Of a stretch of DNA of 64,000 bases, positions 23,440 to 32,066 are shown piece by piece. The number at the start of each line of letters is the position of its first letter. The first letter of the stretch is position 1. The notes below the pieces were generated by a model. That model saw only the letters and a list, made by a program, of their open reading frames with translations, did not search any database and was not told where the DNA came from. The translations under genes were made by a program, and so were the position numbers. The stretch is from Desulfuromonadales bacterium (GTDB taxonomy: Bacteria > Desulfobacterota > Desulfuromonadia > Desulfuromonadales > JAGXHI01), in assembly GCA_024636295.1 (NCBI GenBank), contig JAGXHI010000038.1:62001-126000 (forward strand). The letters run 5' to 3'.

Positions 23440-23604
23440 CATGTTCGAACGGATATATTCTCTTGACTTTGGCCTTTAAAAAAGAAAAAATATCCGAGCG
23501 GACATAATTTGAAAATTTGGCTGCATTTCACGTTTGATTTTTCCGAACGGACATATTTGGCCGCCTGAAGGGTTTTGTGGATGAAAAATGTCCGTACGAA
23601 CAAA
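23440..23604 (+). promoter_or_regulatory. Four operator-like palindromes spaced 49 bp, upstream of hipBA copy 2
   Basis: Sites of the type TCCGnnCGGA with flanking TAT/ATA are centred at 23448.5, 23497.5, 23546.5 and 23595.5. They read TTCGAACGGATATA, TATCCGAGCGGACATA, TTTCCGAACGGACATA and ATGTCCGTACGAACAA. The three spacings are exactly 49 bp and the DNA between is not repeated. E. coli HipB also uses four operators (TATCC-8-GGATA). The last site lies 17 bases before hipB. Confidence 0.75.
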
Positions 23605-23620
23605 TTATTAGGAGAAAAAA

Positions 23621-23887
23621 ATGAATAACACCTCAGAAAAAAAACCCTCGTTCGGTCGCATAAAAACGACCAAGGATATCGGGGAGGCGGTTCGCCGTAA
23701 GCGGAAGGAGCAGGGAATACTTCAGGAGAAAGCCGCAGGACTCTCTGGCGTGGGGACGAAATTTTTGTCGCAGTTGGAAAACGGAAAAGAAACCGCAGAG
23801 ATCGGCAAGATTATGCAGGTGCTGCGTACCCTCGGCCTGGAAATCTATATTTATCCCCGCTCGCAAAGCCCATTCAAGGATCAATAG
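23621..23887 (+). CDS. hipB: HipB-like XRE-family antitoxin (copy 2)
   Basis: The 88-residue protein has the helix-turn-helix segment KDIGEAVRRKRKEQGILQEKAAGLSGVGTKFLSQLENGKETAEIGK and ends in LGLEIYIYPRS, as in E. coli HipB. AGGAG lies 7 bases before the ATG. The HipA gene starts one base after its stop, so they are coupled. It is distinct from copy 1 and is more like classical HipB. Confidence 0.88.
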   Translation: MNNTSEKKPSFGRIKTTKDIGEAVRRKRKEQGILQEKAAGLSGVGTKFLSQLENGKETAEIGKIMQVLRTLGLEIYIYPRSQSPFKDQ

Positions 23888-25144
23888 ATGCCTCATTTGG
23901 ATGTGTACTTAAACAACACCTGGGTCGGACAACTGTTTCAGGACAATAAGGGGCAACTCGGGTTTTCTTATCGAGAGGAGTTTCTGGGGTCCCCGAAAGC
24001 GGCACCGCTTTCGCGCCATCTTCCGCTGGGCACGCAAGTCTTTAGCGATGAACCGACCCGGGCCTTTTTCGCCAATCTGCTGCCCGAAGGCGATGTTTTG
24101 GAGCAGACCGTTCGGCGCTTGGGAATACCCAAAGAGAACTCATTCGCTCTTCTCGAAAGAATGGGTGGTGATTGTGCCGGTGCGGTCTCGGTCCGCCTGC
24201 CAGGGCATACTCCGGCTACCGAAGGCGTTTACCGGAGGATCGCAGGGGAGGAGCTGGGCACATTATTGAAGGAATTGCCCGCGCATCCCTTCCTGGCCGA
24301 TGAAGAGGGAGTACGGCTTTCTCTCGCTGGCGCCCAGAACAAGTTGCCGGTCTTTTATGACGGCGGGAGTTTCCATATCCCGGAAGGGGGGGCGCCTTCC
24401 TCCCATATTCTGAAGACAGCCATACAGAAACTTGAGGGTACAGTTGGCAACGAAGCATTCTGTATGAAACTTGCCCGGGCAGTTGGCATTTCTGTTCCCT
24501 CGGTCGACATTGTCGAGCTGGGGGGGGAGCCTGTGTATATGGTCGAACGCTACGATCGCCGCCGGTCGCCAGGCGATGTGACGCTTCGTATCCACCAAGA
24601 GGATTTCTGCCAAGCGCTCGGGGTGGTGCCCGCGCTTAAATATGAGGCACACGGGGGACCGGGGTTTCAGGACGTCTTTCATCTCGTTCGCGAATGGAGT
24701 ACCGAGCCTTTGCCTGACACGGACGCACTCCTTAGCTGGGCACTGTTTAACTTCCTGATTGGCAATGCTGACGCTCACGGCAAAAATCTCTCTTTTATCT
24801 ATGACAAGGGAGCGGTGCGACTTGCCCCCTTCTATGATCTTCTCTCGACTGCTGCTTATGAGGGACAGGTGAATAACAAGTTCGCCATGCGCATGGGCAA
24901 GCAGAAAGATCCCCGCTATTTGTCCGTCTCGAACCTGGAGGAGTTTGCCCAACAGGCGGGAATTGGGAAGCGAGCAGTCTTTACTGAATTGAAACGACTG
25001 GCCGACCGAACAGAGACGAAGGCCAAGTTGTTGATAGATTCTTTTGTCGAGAATGGTCTGCACCGCGTTATCGCATTGCGCATCGACCATGTGATAACGG
25101 CGCGAATTGCCAAAGCGAGGCATCTGTTGCAAGGGGCAAAATAA
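23888..25144 (+). CDS. hipA: HipA family serine/threonine kinase toxin (copy 2)
   Basis: The 418-residue protein starts with HipA_N (LDVYLNNTWVGQLFQDNKGQL) and contains FFANLLPEGDV, the activation-region block SLAGAQNKLPV near 137, catalytic GNADAHGKNLSF near 297 and metal-binding PFYDLLST. All catalytic elements are present, so it should be an active kinase. It belongs to another HipA branch than copy 1. Cross-talk between the two HipB proteins is unlikely given their differing operators (inference). Confidence 0.92.
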   Translation: MPHLDVYLNNTWVGQLFQDNKGQLGFSYREEFLGSPKAAPLSRHLPLGTQVFSDEPTRAFFANLLPEGDVLEQTVRRLGIPKENSFALLERMGGDCAGAVSVRLPGHTPATEGVYRRIAGEELGTLLKELPAHPFLADEEGVRLSLAGAQNKLPVFYDGGSFHIPEGGAPSSHILKTAIQKLEGTVGNEAFCMKLARAVGISVPSVDIVELGGEPVYMVERYDRRRSPGDVTLRIHQEDFCQALGVVPALKYEAHGGPGFQDVFHLVREWSTEPLPDTDALLSWALFNFLIGNADAHGKNLSFIYDKGAVRLAPFYDLLSTAAYEGQVNNKFAMRMGKQKDPRYLSVSNLEEFAQQAGIGKRAVFTELKRLADRTETKAKLLIDSFVENGLHRVIALRIDHVITARIAKARHLLQGAK

Positions 25145-25251
25145 GGGGCTGTATCGCTTTTCGGAAAGGCAATGGCCCACTGCAAAATTGCCGCTGTATC
25201 GTGCTGGCATTTCGTTGGTGGCCCGTCCATGGAATGGTCGCGGCCGCACAA

Positions 25252-25274
25252 AACTTTCCTGAAACTTTCCTGGA
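25252..25274. repeat. AACTTTCCTGG direct-repeat box, right copy
   Basis: AACTTTCCTG-AAACTTTCCTGGA differs from the 19613 copy at one of 23 positions. It marks the right side of the island. Confidence 0.55.
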
Positions 25275-25399
25275 AAGGCCGGATCTGCGCGGGGAAATAC
25301 GGGGACACGAGGCAGAAGCGATCCTTCTGTGAATCTCGCAGCCTAATGATTCACATAGCTTTATTCTGGAAGGTCTTTCATTGGGTGCTGCCATGGAGG

Positions 25400-25417
25400 G
25401 GGTTCGAATCCCACCCC
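25400..25417 (+). repeat. Right attachment-site candidate (18-bp tRNA-Ser 3' copy)
   Basis: GGGTTCGAATCCCACCCC is identical to 19565-19582 inside tRNA-Ser(CGA). No tRNA surrounds this copy, which is the signature of an att site left by integration into the tRNA 3' end. The short T-arm core is common to many tRNAs, so flanking evidence is needed. Confidence 0.65.
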
Positions 25418-25420
25418 GTC

Positions 25421-25450
25421 AATGGCCCTGTTCAGGGCATTTGTTATAGG
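25421..25450 (-). pseudogene. Tyrosine integrase fragment (copy 3)
   Basis: The minus strand reads TNALNRAID, matching the middle of integrase copy 1 (SLTNALNRAIDAA). At nucleotide level CTGTTCAGGGCATTTGT is shared with 20009-20025. It begins three bases after the right att-like core, so a deletion must have removed the integrase C-terminus here. Confidence 0.6.
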
Positions 25451-25459
25451 AATCTCTCG

Positions 25460-25876
25460 GGGTGTGGCGCCGGTCCCCGCTGACGGCCAGCTCCTGTTAC
25501 GCACCCTGTACCTCTCACTTGATCCGTACATGCGCGGTCGGATGAGCGGTGCACCGTCCTACGCTCCGCCTGTAGCGGTCGGGGCCGAGATGATCGGCGG
25601 CACCGCCTCCCGCGTCGAAAGCTCCCTTCATCGGATTATCAAGCGGAGGACCTGGAGCTCGGCTTCAATGGCTGGCAGGACTACGCCGTCTCTGAGGGCA
25701 GCGGACTCACCAAGCTGGACCCCGCATGCGCAACAATGCAGGGGTTCATTATCTTTGACGATTACGGCCATCGTTACGGTGAGTTCTATAGCCAGATGAG
25801 CACCTGGCTCAACGAGGGCAAAATCCCGCGTCCTCCGAACCGGCGGCCAAGGCACTGCTGTCAAAGTTGGTCTGAG
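25460..25876 (+). pseudogene. Decayed NADP-dependent oxidoreductase (medium-chain, CurA-like)
   Basis: One frame gives PADGQLLLRTLYLSLDPYMRGRMS, then APPVAVGAEMIGGTASRV. After a frameshift another frame gives LELGFNGWQDYAVSEGSGLTKLDP; then a large internal deletion leads to TMQGFIIFDDYGHRYGEFYSQMSTWLNEGKI. These are the N-terminal, NADP-domain and C-terminal blocks of the curcumin-reductase-like family. The tail changes frame again to AAKALLSKLV. The gene is dead. Confidence 0.75.
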
Positions 25877-26499
25877 CTATCAGCAAGATGAGGCGGCTAA
25901 AGGGACCTTGTTCAAATCACGCTAAATAGCAAAGAGAAAAAACCTGCAATATTCGCGATTCGCGAATAAAAGATGTCGACGTCATCGTTGAGCTGACTAC
26001 GACTGCTGGATATCAACCGGATAGCAGAACAATTTCGAAAGCGGGGATGTACTGGGATACGCAAACGGCTTCAAAGCCGGCGTGCAACTGTTCTTTTCCA
26101 TACAGGAGTAAGCGGACCAGGTGAGTAAAATTGATCCTGCTCCATCCGTCAAAACAGGGACTTGGCCGACGTGGTCGAGTCCCTGTATCTTTTTAATTTT
26201 CATACTATCGGTGTCAAAAAAGGCCGGAGCGGCTTCAAAGTCCAATGTCCAAATGGTGGAGGGGACTTTATAGAAGAACAAAAGGGATTCCGCCTGAAAT
26301 TTGAATTATGATTTAATTTGTGCTAATGGAAGAGGAGTCGTTTATTCCTTCAGCTCGGAAAGTGATCTGAATATGCAAAAAACAAGAACAGTCTGCAATC
26401 AGGAGACCATTGCTGCCGCCGGGAATTTCAATGGAGAGAACTTCAGATGGGAATGATAAATTCTGTTGATAAGAAGGATTCTGGCTGTGAAGGAGCACC
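25877..26499. other. Mostly gene-free stretch at the island's right border
   Basis: I see only short leftovers. ATTCGCG-ATT-CGCGAAT near 25954 is a small hairpin. A plus-strand run near 26020-26111 (INRIAEQFESGDVLGYANGFKAGVQLFF) ends at a stop and lacks a start, so it may be the tail of a lost small gene. The last 20 bases hold the ribosome site GAAGGAG of the next gene. Confidence 0.4.
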
Positions 26500-27195
26500 A
26501 TGATCGACAAGACAGTCCTCATTGATTCGGCCCTGGAGGATATCCGCGACGGCCACACCATCATGGTGGGTGGATTCGGCGGACCGGGAACGCCTTTCAT
26601 TCTGCTGAAGCGGTTGCTGGACCGGGGTGTTCGGGAACTGACCCTGGTGAAAAACGATGCGAGCGAAGCGGGTATGGGACTTTCCATTCTCCTGGAAGCA
26701 GACCGCGTGAAGACCCTTATCGCTTCTCATATCGGCCTCAATCCCATAGCGGTTTCCATGATGAACCGTGGAGAGATAGAAGTTCAGCTCTTTCCGCAGG
26801 GAATTCTGGCAGAGAAGATTCGCGCCGGCGGGGCGGGACTTCTCGGCTTTCTCACGGATATCGGCGTGGACACCATCCTTCGTGAGAACCGCATGATCAT
26901 CGAGGTGGACGGACGGGAGACCATCCTGGAAAAAGCCCTTCGCGCGGATGCGGCGCTGATACACGCGAAGTATGCGGATCGCTCAGGAAATCTCATTTTC
27001 GAAAAGAGCGCGCGGAATTTCTGCCCCCTCATGGCCACGGCAGCCGATCTGGTGATTGTGGAGGCCGAAGAGATCGTGCCCGTCGGTTCCCTCGATCCGG
27101 ACGGAATTCACTTGCCGGGCGCCTTCGTCGATCGCCTGGTGCTTCTTGAAGAACTTACACCCGAATATGGAATTCTGCCCCAACATGTCTTATAA
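26500..27195 (+). CDS. 3-oxoacid/acyl CoA-transferase, subunit A
   Basis: The 231-residue alpha subunit of a family I CoA-transferase. It has GHTIMVGGFGGPGTP near 20, the usual glycine-rich CoA loop, and EVDGRETILEKALRADAALIHA near 135 with GNLIFEKSARNF. Together with subunit B it moves CoA between a carboxylate and acetyl- or succinyl-CoA. A GGAG box lies 5 bases before the ATG. Subunit B overlaps its end by 11 bases. The exact acid is unknown; the following genes point to amino acid breakdown. Confidence 0.9.
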   Translation: MIDKTVLIDSALEDIRDGHTIMVGGFGGPGTPFILLKRLLDRGVRELTLVKNDASEAGMGLSILLEADRVKTLIASHIGLNPIAVSMMNRGEIEVQLFPQGILAEKIRAGGAGLLGFLTDIGVDTILRENRMIIEVDGRETILEKALRADAALIHAKYADRSGNLIFEKSARNFCPLMATAADLVIVEAEEIVPVGSLDPDGIHLPGAFVDRLVLLEELTPEYGILPQHVL

Positions 27196-27832
27196 GGAGA
27201 AAATCGCCGCCCGTGCGGCCAGAGAGATCCGACCCGGACAGGTGATCAACCTGGGCATCGGCATTCCGACCATGATTCCCGACTACCTTCCCGCGGATGC
27301 CGAGGTCTCTATCCTGTCGGAAAACGGCATCCTGGGCATCGGCCCGCGCTGCCGGGGCGCCGAGGACCGGAATCTCATCGATGCGGGCGCCAATTATGTG
27401 ACCCTGCGTCCAGGCGCCGCTTTCTTCGACAGCGCCACTTCCTTTGCGATTATCCGGGGTGGGCGGGTCGACGTCTGCTTTCTGGGGACTCTGGAGGTAT
27501 CCGCACAAGGAGATATCGCCAACTGGATCATTCCCGGAAAAATGGCTCCGGGAATTGGAGGCGGCATGGAATTGGCGCAGAAGTCCCGCCGGGTGGTGGT
27601 GACCACCTCCCATACCACCCGGGAAGGCGCACCCAAGATCCTCGAAGAATGCACCCTTCCCCTGACCGCCAGAAGCTGCGTGAACACCATCATAACAGAG
27701 CTGGCGGTGATCGATGTGACGCCCGCGGGACTGAAGGTCCTTGAGATCGCCCGCGAATCGAGCCCGGAGGAAATCCGGAAGAAAACGGCTGCGCCGCTGA
27801 TATTTCCAAAAGGGGAAATCCCGATATACTAG
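27185..27832 (+). CDS. 3-oxoacid/acyl CoA-transferase, subunit B
   Basis: The 215-residue beta subunit holds the catalytic Glu in SENGILGIGP and the GIGIPTMIPDYLP loop, with GGMELAQKSRRVVVTTSHTTREG near 130. I start it at ATG 27185, which begins MSYKEKIAARAAREI as in the family; the longer frame from 27056 overlaps subunit A. It forms the active heterodimer with subunit A. Confidence 0.9.
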   Translation: MSYKEKIAARAAREIRPGQVINLGIGIPTMIPDYLPADAEVSILSENGILGIGPRCRGAEDRNLIDAGANYVTLRPGAAFFDSATSFAIIRGGRVDVCFLGTLEVSAQGDIANWIIPGKMAPGIGGGMELAQKSRRVVVTTSHTTREGAPKILEECTLPLTARSCVNTIITELAVIDVTPAGLKVLEIARESSPEEIRKKTAAPLIFPKGEIPIY

Positions 27833-27876
27833 TGAGCTTCTGTCCAGAGGGGAGGGACCGGAGCCAGGAGGTTATG

Positions 27877-29145
27877 ATGGATAGCCGCGAAAAGAAAATT
27901 CTTTCCGCCGTCGATTCTCTTTCCGACGACATCCTCGATCTGACCTGCCGACTGGTGCGGCAGCCGAGTACGCTGGGCAATGAAGCCTGTGCCATGAAAG
28001 TCATGGAGGGAGAACTGAAAAACATTGGTTTGTCTCCTCACCGAGTCGCCATGGACAGCGATGTCTTGAAGAAGCATCCCGGCTTTGCGCCCGTGCCGTG
28101 GAGCATGGAGGGACGCTATAATCTGGCAGCTGTTCGGGAGGCGGACGCCTCCGACGGCAGAAGCCTGCTTCTCAACGGTCACCTGGATGTGGTCAGTCCC
28201 GAACCCCGGGAGTTCTGGGACAGCGATCCGTTCTCAGCGGAAATCCGCGAGGGCTGGATATACGGTCGGGGGGCCGGGGATATGAAATCGGGAGTCGCCG
28301 CCATGACCTATGCGCTCCATGCGGTGGAAAAGGCCGGTCTGGGCCTGCGGGCGCCGGTTACCCTTGAGGCGGTGATCGAGGAGGAATGCTCGGGAAACGG
28401 CGCGCTGGCCTGCATGGCCTCGGGCTATGACGCCGACGCGGTTCTGATTCCCGAGCCCTTCGGGTCCACCGTGTACATCGCCCAGGTGGGGGTTCTCTGG
28501 TTCAAGGTCAGCCTACGCGGAGTTTCAGGACACGTCCTGAATACCGCCGCGGGAAAAAACGCTATCGAGAAAATCTCGCCGATCATTGACGCTCTGCGTC
28601 GGTTGGAAGCGGCGATGAACAAGGAGAAGCGCCCGCCGGCATACCAGGACATTCCTCATCCGCTTAACCTCAATATCGGCATCATCAAGGGAGGCGACTG
28701 GCCCTCGAGCGTTCCTTCGGCCGCCGAATTTCATGGCCGACTCTCGTTTTTCCCCGGAACCTCCTATGAAAGCGTCTGCAGCCGTATACGGAGCGCCATC
28801 GCGGAGGCTGCGGAATCGGATGCCTGGCTCGCCGGCAATCCACCCAAGGTGGAATTCTACGGCTTCCGATCTGAAGGGCATACAATCGATCCCGCCCTGC
28901 CGCCCCTGGCCACTTTGAACGAATGCCACCGGGACCTGAACGGCCGCGATACGGAATCGTACGTCTCAACCTGCACCACCGATCTGCGCGTCTTTCAGTT
29001 CTTCGGCCGGGCGCAGGGGACCTGCTACGGACCGGTGGCCGAGAACATCCACGGCGCCAACGAACGGGTGGAGATCGAAAGCATTCTGCGGACGGCCCGA
29101 ACCTATTCTCTGTTTATCGCCCGCTGGTGCGGACTCGTCGAATAG
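27877..29145 (+). CDS. M20 family deacylase (ArgE/DapE-like)
   Basis: The protein (422 residues) is a full-length M20 metallopeptidase: LLLNGHLDVVSPEP (first zinc His and Asp), GRGAGDMKSG (bridging Asp), VIEEECSGNGA (catalytic Glu pair), and ENIHGANERV (last zinc His). It likely hydrolyses an N-acyl amino acid. AGGAGG lies 5 bases before ATG 27877; ATG 27874 is only 2 bases from it. It stands between the CoA-transferase and an aminotransferase, which together suggest degradation of an acylated diamine or omega-amino acid (inference). Confidence 0.88.
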   Translation: MDSREKKILSAVDSLSDDILDLTCRLVRQPSTLGNEACAMKVMEGELKNIGLSPHRVAMDSDVLKKHPGFAPVPWSMEGRYNLAAVREADASDGRSLLLNGHLDVVSPEPREFWDSDPFSAEIREGWIYGRGAGDMKSGVAAMTYALHAVEKAGLGLRAPVTLEAVIEEECSGNGALACMASGYDADAVLIPEPFGSTVYIAQVGVLWFKVSLRGVSGHVLNTAAGKNAIEKISPIIDALRRLEAAMNKEKRPPAYQDIPHPLNLNIGIIKGGDWPSSVPSAAEFHGRLSFFPGTSYESVCSRIRSAIAEAAESDAWLAGNPPKVEFYGFRSEGHTIDPALPPLATLNECHRDLNGRDTESYVSTCTTDLRVFQFFGRAQGTCYGPVAENIHGANERVEIESILRTARTYSLFIARWCGLVE

Positions 29146-29223
29146 CCCCGACAGAAATTCGATAAAGTCATTTTTTTGTTTTATCCAGAACGAGGAAAAC
29201 TCGTTCTTTTCAGGAGATCGACA

Positions 29224-30573
29224 ATGCTTACAGGAAATGAATCCGCTAGCGTTGGTAAGGCGCGCGGGAATATGAGTCGGGATCTGCAGTTCAAGAGGGA
29301 TCAATATGTTGCGAGGGGCATCTCCAATCTCGCTCCCGTTTTTGCCAAAAGCGCCAAGGGAGCAGTTATTGAAGATCTCGATGGCAATATTTACATCGAT
29401 TTCTACGGCGGCATCGGGGTGATAAATGCAGGGCATTGTCCCGATATCGTTGTCGATGCCATAAAAAATCAGGCGGAAGAACTCCTGCATACCTGTTTCA
29501 TGGTAACGATGTATGATTCCTACGTGAATCTGGCGGAAAAACTGGTCAAGATCACCCCGGGAAACGAAGCGAAAAAGGCCATGTTCGTCAACAGCGGCGC
29601 GGAGGCGGTGGAAAACGCGGTCAAGATCGCCAAGGCATACACGAAAAGACCCGGAGTCATTGCCTTTGAAGCGGGATATCACGGCCGCACTCTTCTCACC
29701 ATGACCCTGACCAGCAAGGTCAAGCCGTACAAGCATGAGTTCGGACCCTTCGCTCCCGAGGTCTACAAGGTCCCGTCCGCGTACTGTTATCGGTGCATTT
29801 TCGGCTCCACCTATCCGGACTGCGGCCTTCACTGCCTCGAGTATTTCGAGCGGTTTTTCATCAGCGAAGTCGATCCGTCCAATATTGCGGCCATGATCAT
29901 CGAACCCGTCCAGGGGGAGGGCGGCTTTATCGTCCCGCCCAGGGAGTTCCTGCCCGGGCTCAAGGACATCTGCGAAAAGCAGGGGATCGTTTTCATTGCG
30001 GATGAAATCCAGACCGGCTTTGGTCGGACGGGGAAAATGTTCGCTGTGGAACAATTCGGGGTGATTCCGGATCTGATGACGCTGGCCAAATCGATCGCTT
30101 CCGGATTGCCCCTGAGCGCGGTCGTTGGCCGGTCCGAGATCATGGACGCCCCGACTCCCGGCCGGATCGGAGGAACCTATGGCGGCAATCCCGTGGCCTG
30201 CGCCGCCGCTCTGGCAACCATCGACTTCATGGAAAAAGAAAACCTCAGCGAAAAGGCCGCGGAAATCGGTCAAAAAATAACCGCCGTGATGGAGGAACTT
30301 CAACAGCGGTATGCTCGGATCGGCGACATCCGTTCCCTGGGGGCCATGGTGGGGTTGGAATTCGTCAAGGACCCGAAATCCAAAACACCGGACAAAGAGG
30401 CGGTGGCCGCGATCATCTCCGCCTGTTTTCAGAGGGGTCTTCTTGTGATGGGGGCCGGAATTTTCGGCAACGTCATCCGCTTTCTCCCCCCGCTGGTCAT
30501 CACGGATGAACAGCTCGAACAGGCTCTGCATATTTTTGCGGAGTCGGTTTCCGAGGTTCTGGACACGAAATAG
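29224..30573 (+). CDS. gabT: Class III aminotransferase, 4-aminobutyrate type
   Basis: The 449-residue PLP enzyme has VNSGAEAVENAVKIAKAYT, FEAGYHGRTLLTMTLT, EPVQGEGGFI, IADEIQTGFGRTGKMFA and the PLP lysine in TLAKSIASGLPLSA, then GGTYGGNPVACAAAL. This is the gamma-aminobutyrate/omega-amino acid transaminase group. ATG 29224 is preceded by AGGAG at 7 bases; the frame runs further upstream without family similarity. A region with Cys (CYRCIFGSTYPDCGLHC) near 190 matches GabT of deltaproteobacteria and Firmicutes. It follows the deacylase by 78 bases. Confidence 0.88.
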   Translation: MLTGNESASVGKARGNMSRDLQFKRDQYVARGISNLAPVFAKSAKGAVIEDLDGNIYIDFYGGIGVINAGHCPDIVVDAIKNQAEELLHTCFMVTMYDSYVNLAEKLVKITPGNEAKKAMFVNSGAEAVENAVKIAKAYTKRPGVIAFEAGYHGRTLLTMTLTSKVKPYKHEFGPFAPEVYKVPSAYCYRCIFGSTYPDCGLHCLEYFERFFISEVDPSNIAAMIIEPVQGEGGFIVPPREFLPGLKDICEKQGIVFIADEIQTGFGRTGKMFAVEQFGVIPDLMTLAKSIASGLPLSAVVGRSEIMDAPTPGRIGGTYGGNPVACAAALATIDFMEKENLSEKAAEIGQKITAVMEELQQRYARIGDIRSLGAMVGLEFVKDPKSKTPDKEAVAAIISACFQRGLLVMGAGIFGNVIRFLPPLVITDEQLEQALHIFAESVSEVLDTK

Positions 30574-30636
30574 AAGCATTCAGAATCGGACAGTGAGGAG
30601 AGGGTTGAACGCCACCTTTTTCTTCGCCATACAGGT

Positions 30637-30668
30637 CAAGAGCCCAGCCGGCAACGGTTGGGCTCTTG
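30637..30668 (+). terminator. Possible terminator after the aminotransferase gene
   Basis: CAAGAGCCCAGCC and GGTTGGGCTCTTG form a 12-13 bp stem with a 6-base loop. The run after it (GCTTTCTC) is not a strong U-tract, so it could be attenuating or incomplete. Confidence 0.5.
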
Positions 30669-30839
30669 GCTTTCTCGGTAAAAAACCGTCCTTAAACCAT
30701 GGGATGGGCTTACCGCAGATCAGGGAACCAAATAATTGCTGGGCGGTTGAAAATATGGCGTATATTATATCGTCGTATATTGGATAAAAACCTGAAGGGC
30801 AAAATCGTCCGAACTCCTTCTCCATGAAAAGACTCTCCA

Positions 30840-32066
30840 ATGCCTTTGCCCTGCCGGAAACTCTCCCCCGTCCGTGTCGTAGTGCTTCTCTGCACGGCGG
30901 AAATTCTGAGCATGACCGGTTTCGCCACCTATCCGGCGCTTCTGCCCTTGTTGCAGGATACGTGGGGTCTCAGCAATTCTGCGGCGGGATTTGTGAGCGG
31001 CATTTTTTTCGGCGGCTACATGGCCGCAGTGCCGGTGCTGGTGGCATCGACCGATCGCATCGATGCTCGCCGGATCTATATTCTATCCACCATGATAGCC
31101 TGCGCCGGCAGTCTCCTGTTTGCCTTTTTCGCCCGTGGGCTGATTTCTGCACTCCTGTTTCAGGCGATTGTCGGCGCCGGTCTGGCCGGCACCTATATGC
31201 CGGGACTGCGCCTTCTTACCGAACATTTCAAGGGCGCCACCCAGAGTCGCGGAGTCGCTTTCTACACCGCAAGTTTCGGCTTCGGCTCCACAGCGTCACT
31301 TCTTCTGGCCGGTGCACTGCAAACTTTAGGATGGCGCTGGGCTTTTGGGCTTGCGGCGGTGGGACCGCTCATTGCAGGTCCGTTGGTTTTCCTCAGTTTC
31401 CCGCCCGTTTCGCCAAAACCTTCCGAGGCGAAGCAGGTCGCGCTGCTCGATTTCCGTCCGGTGCTGCGAAACCGCCCAGCCATGGGCTACATTCTCGGGT
31501 ACGCCGCACATAGCTGGGAGCTGTTCGGGCTGCGCTCCTGGATGCCCGCCTTCTTTGCTTTCAGCCTGGGGCTCACCCACAGTCATTCAGAGCCCCTGTT
31601 TGCCGCGGTGGCCCTCGCCGCCTGGGTCAATCTTCTCGGACCTCCTGCAAGCATCCTGGGAAATGAGGTGGCGGTACGCCGAGGCCGTCGGAAATACATC
31701 ATGGTCGTCATGTCCGTCTCAGGCGCTCTGGCCTTGGGGATCGGATTCAGTGCGCCGCTTCCGATATGGATAGTTTTCGCACTTATGGCGGTCTATTACA
31801 TGCTGGTAGCTGGAGATTCCGCGGCGCTCACCGCAGGGCTGGTTTCGGAGGCAGAGCCGGGTCGACGGGGCGCCTCGATGGCCTTGCATTCCCTGATAGG
31901 TTTCGGAGCCGGATTCGTGGCGCCGCTTGCTTTCGGGGCAGTTCTGGACCTGACGGGAGGAAACGAACGCGTGTCGTCCTGGGGGTTGGCCTTTGCCAGT
32001 CTTGGAATCTTGGCTCTCGGGGGTGTTTTTTTCTCTCAGCTTCGCCGCCGGAAAAAAATGGTGTGA
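30840..32066 (+). CDS. Major facilitator superfamily transporter
   Basis: The 408-residue protein has about 12 hydrophobic segments. It has the MFS pattern DRIDARRIYILST after the second helix, GLAGTYMPGLRLLTEHFKG in the fourth to fifth, and a charged RRGRRKYIMVV loop between halves. The family moves small solutes by proton coupling. A role in uptake of the compound degraded by the preceding genes is an inference. No strong ribosome site precedes ATG 30840; an in-frame start a little later is possible. Confidence 0.85.
   Translation: MPLPCRKLSPVRVVVLLCTAEILSMTGFATYPALLPLLQDTWGLSNSAAGFVSGIFFGGYMAAVPVLVASTDRIDARRIYILSTMIACAGSLLFAFFARGLISALLFQAIVGAGLAGTYMPGLRLLTEHFKGATQSRGVAFYTASFGFGSTASLLLAGALQTLGWRWAFGLAAVGPLIAGPLVFLSFPPVSPKPSEAKQVALLDFRPVLRNRPAMGYILGYAAHSWELFGLRSWMPAFFAFSLGLTHSHSEPLFAAVALAAWVNLLGPPASILGNEVAVRRGRRKYIMVVMSVSGALALGIGFSAPLPIWIVFALMAVYYMLVAGDSAALTAGLVSEAEPGRRGASMALHSLIGFGAGFVAPLAFGAVLDLTGGNERVSSWGLAFASLGILALGGVFFSQLRRRKKMV

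Noticed and set aside
25954..25970. Short hairpin ATTCGCG-ATT-CGCGAAT
   Set aside because: Only 7 bp, no T-run and no gene next to it; could occur by chance in this AT/CG mixed stretch.
28966..30579. Minus-strand reading frame of 537 residues
   Set aside because: Opposite the M20 deacylase and aminotransferase genes; no domain recognised.
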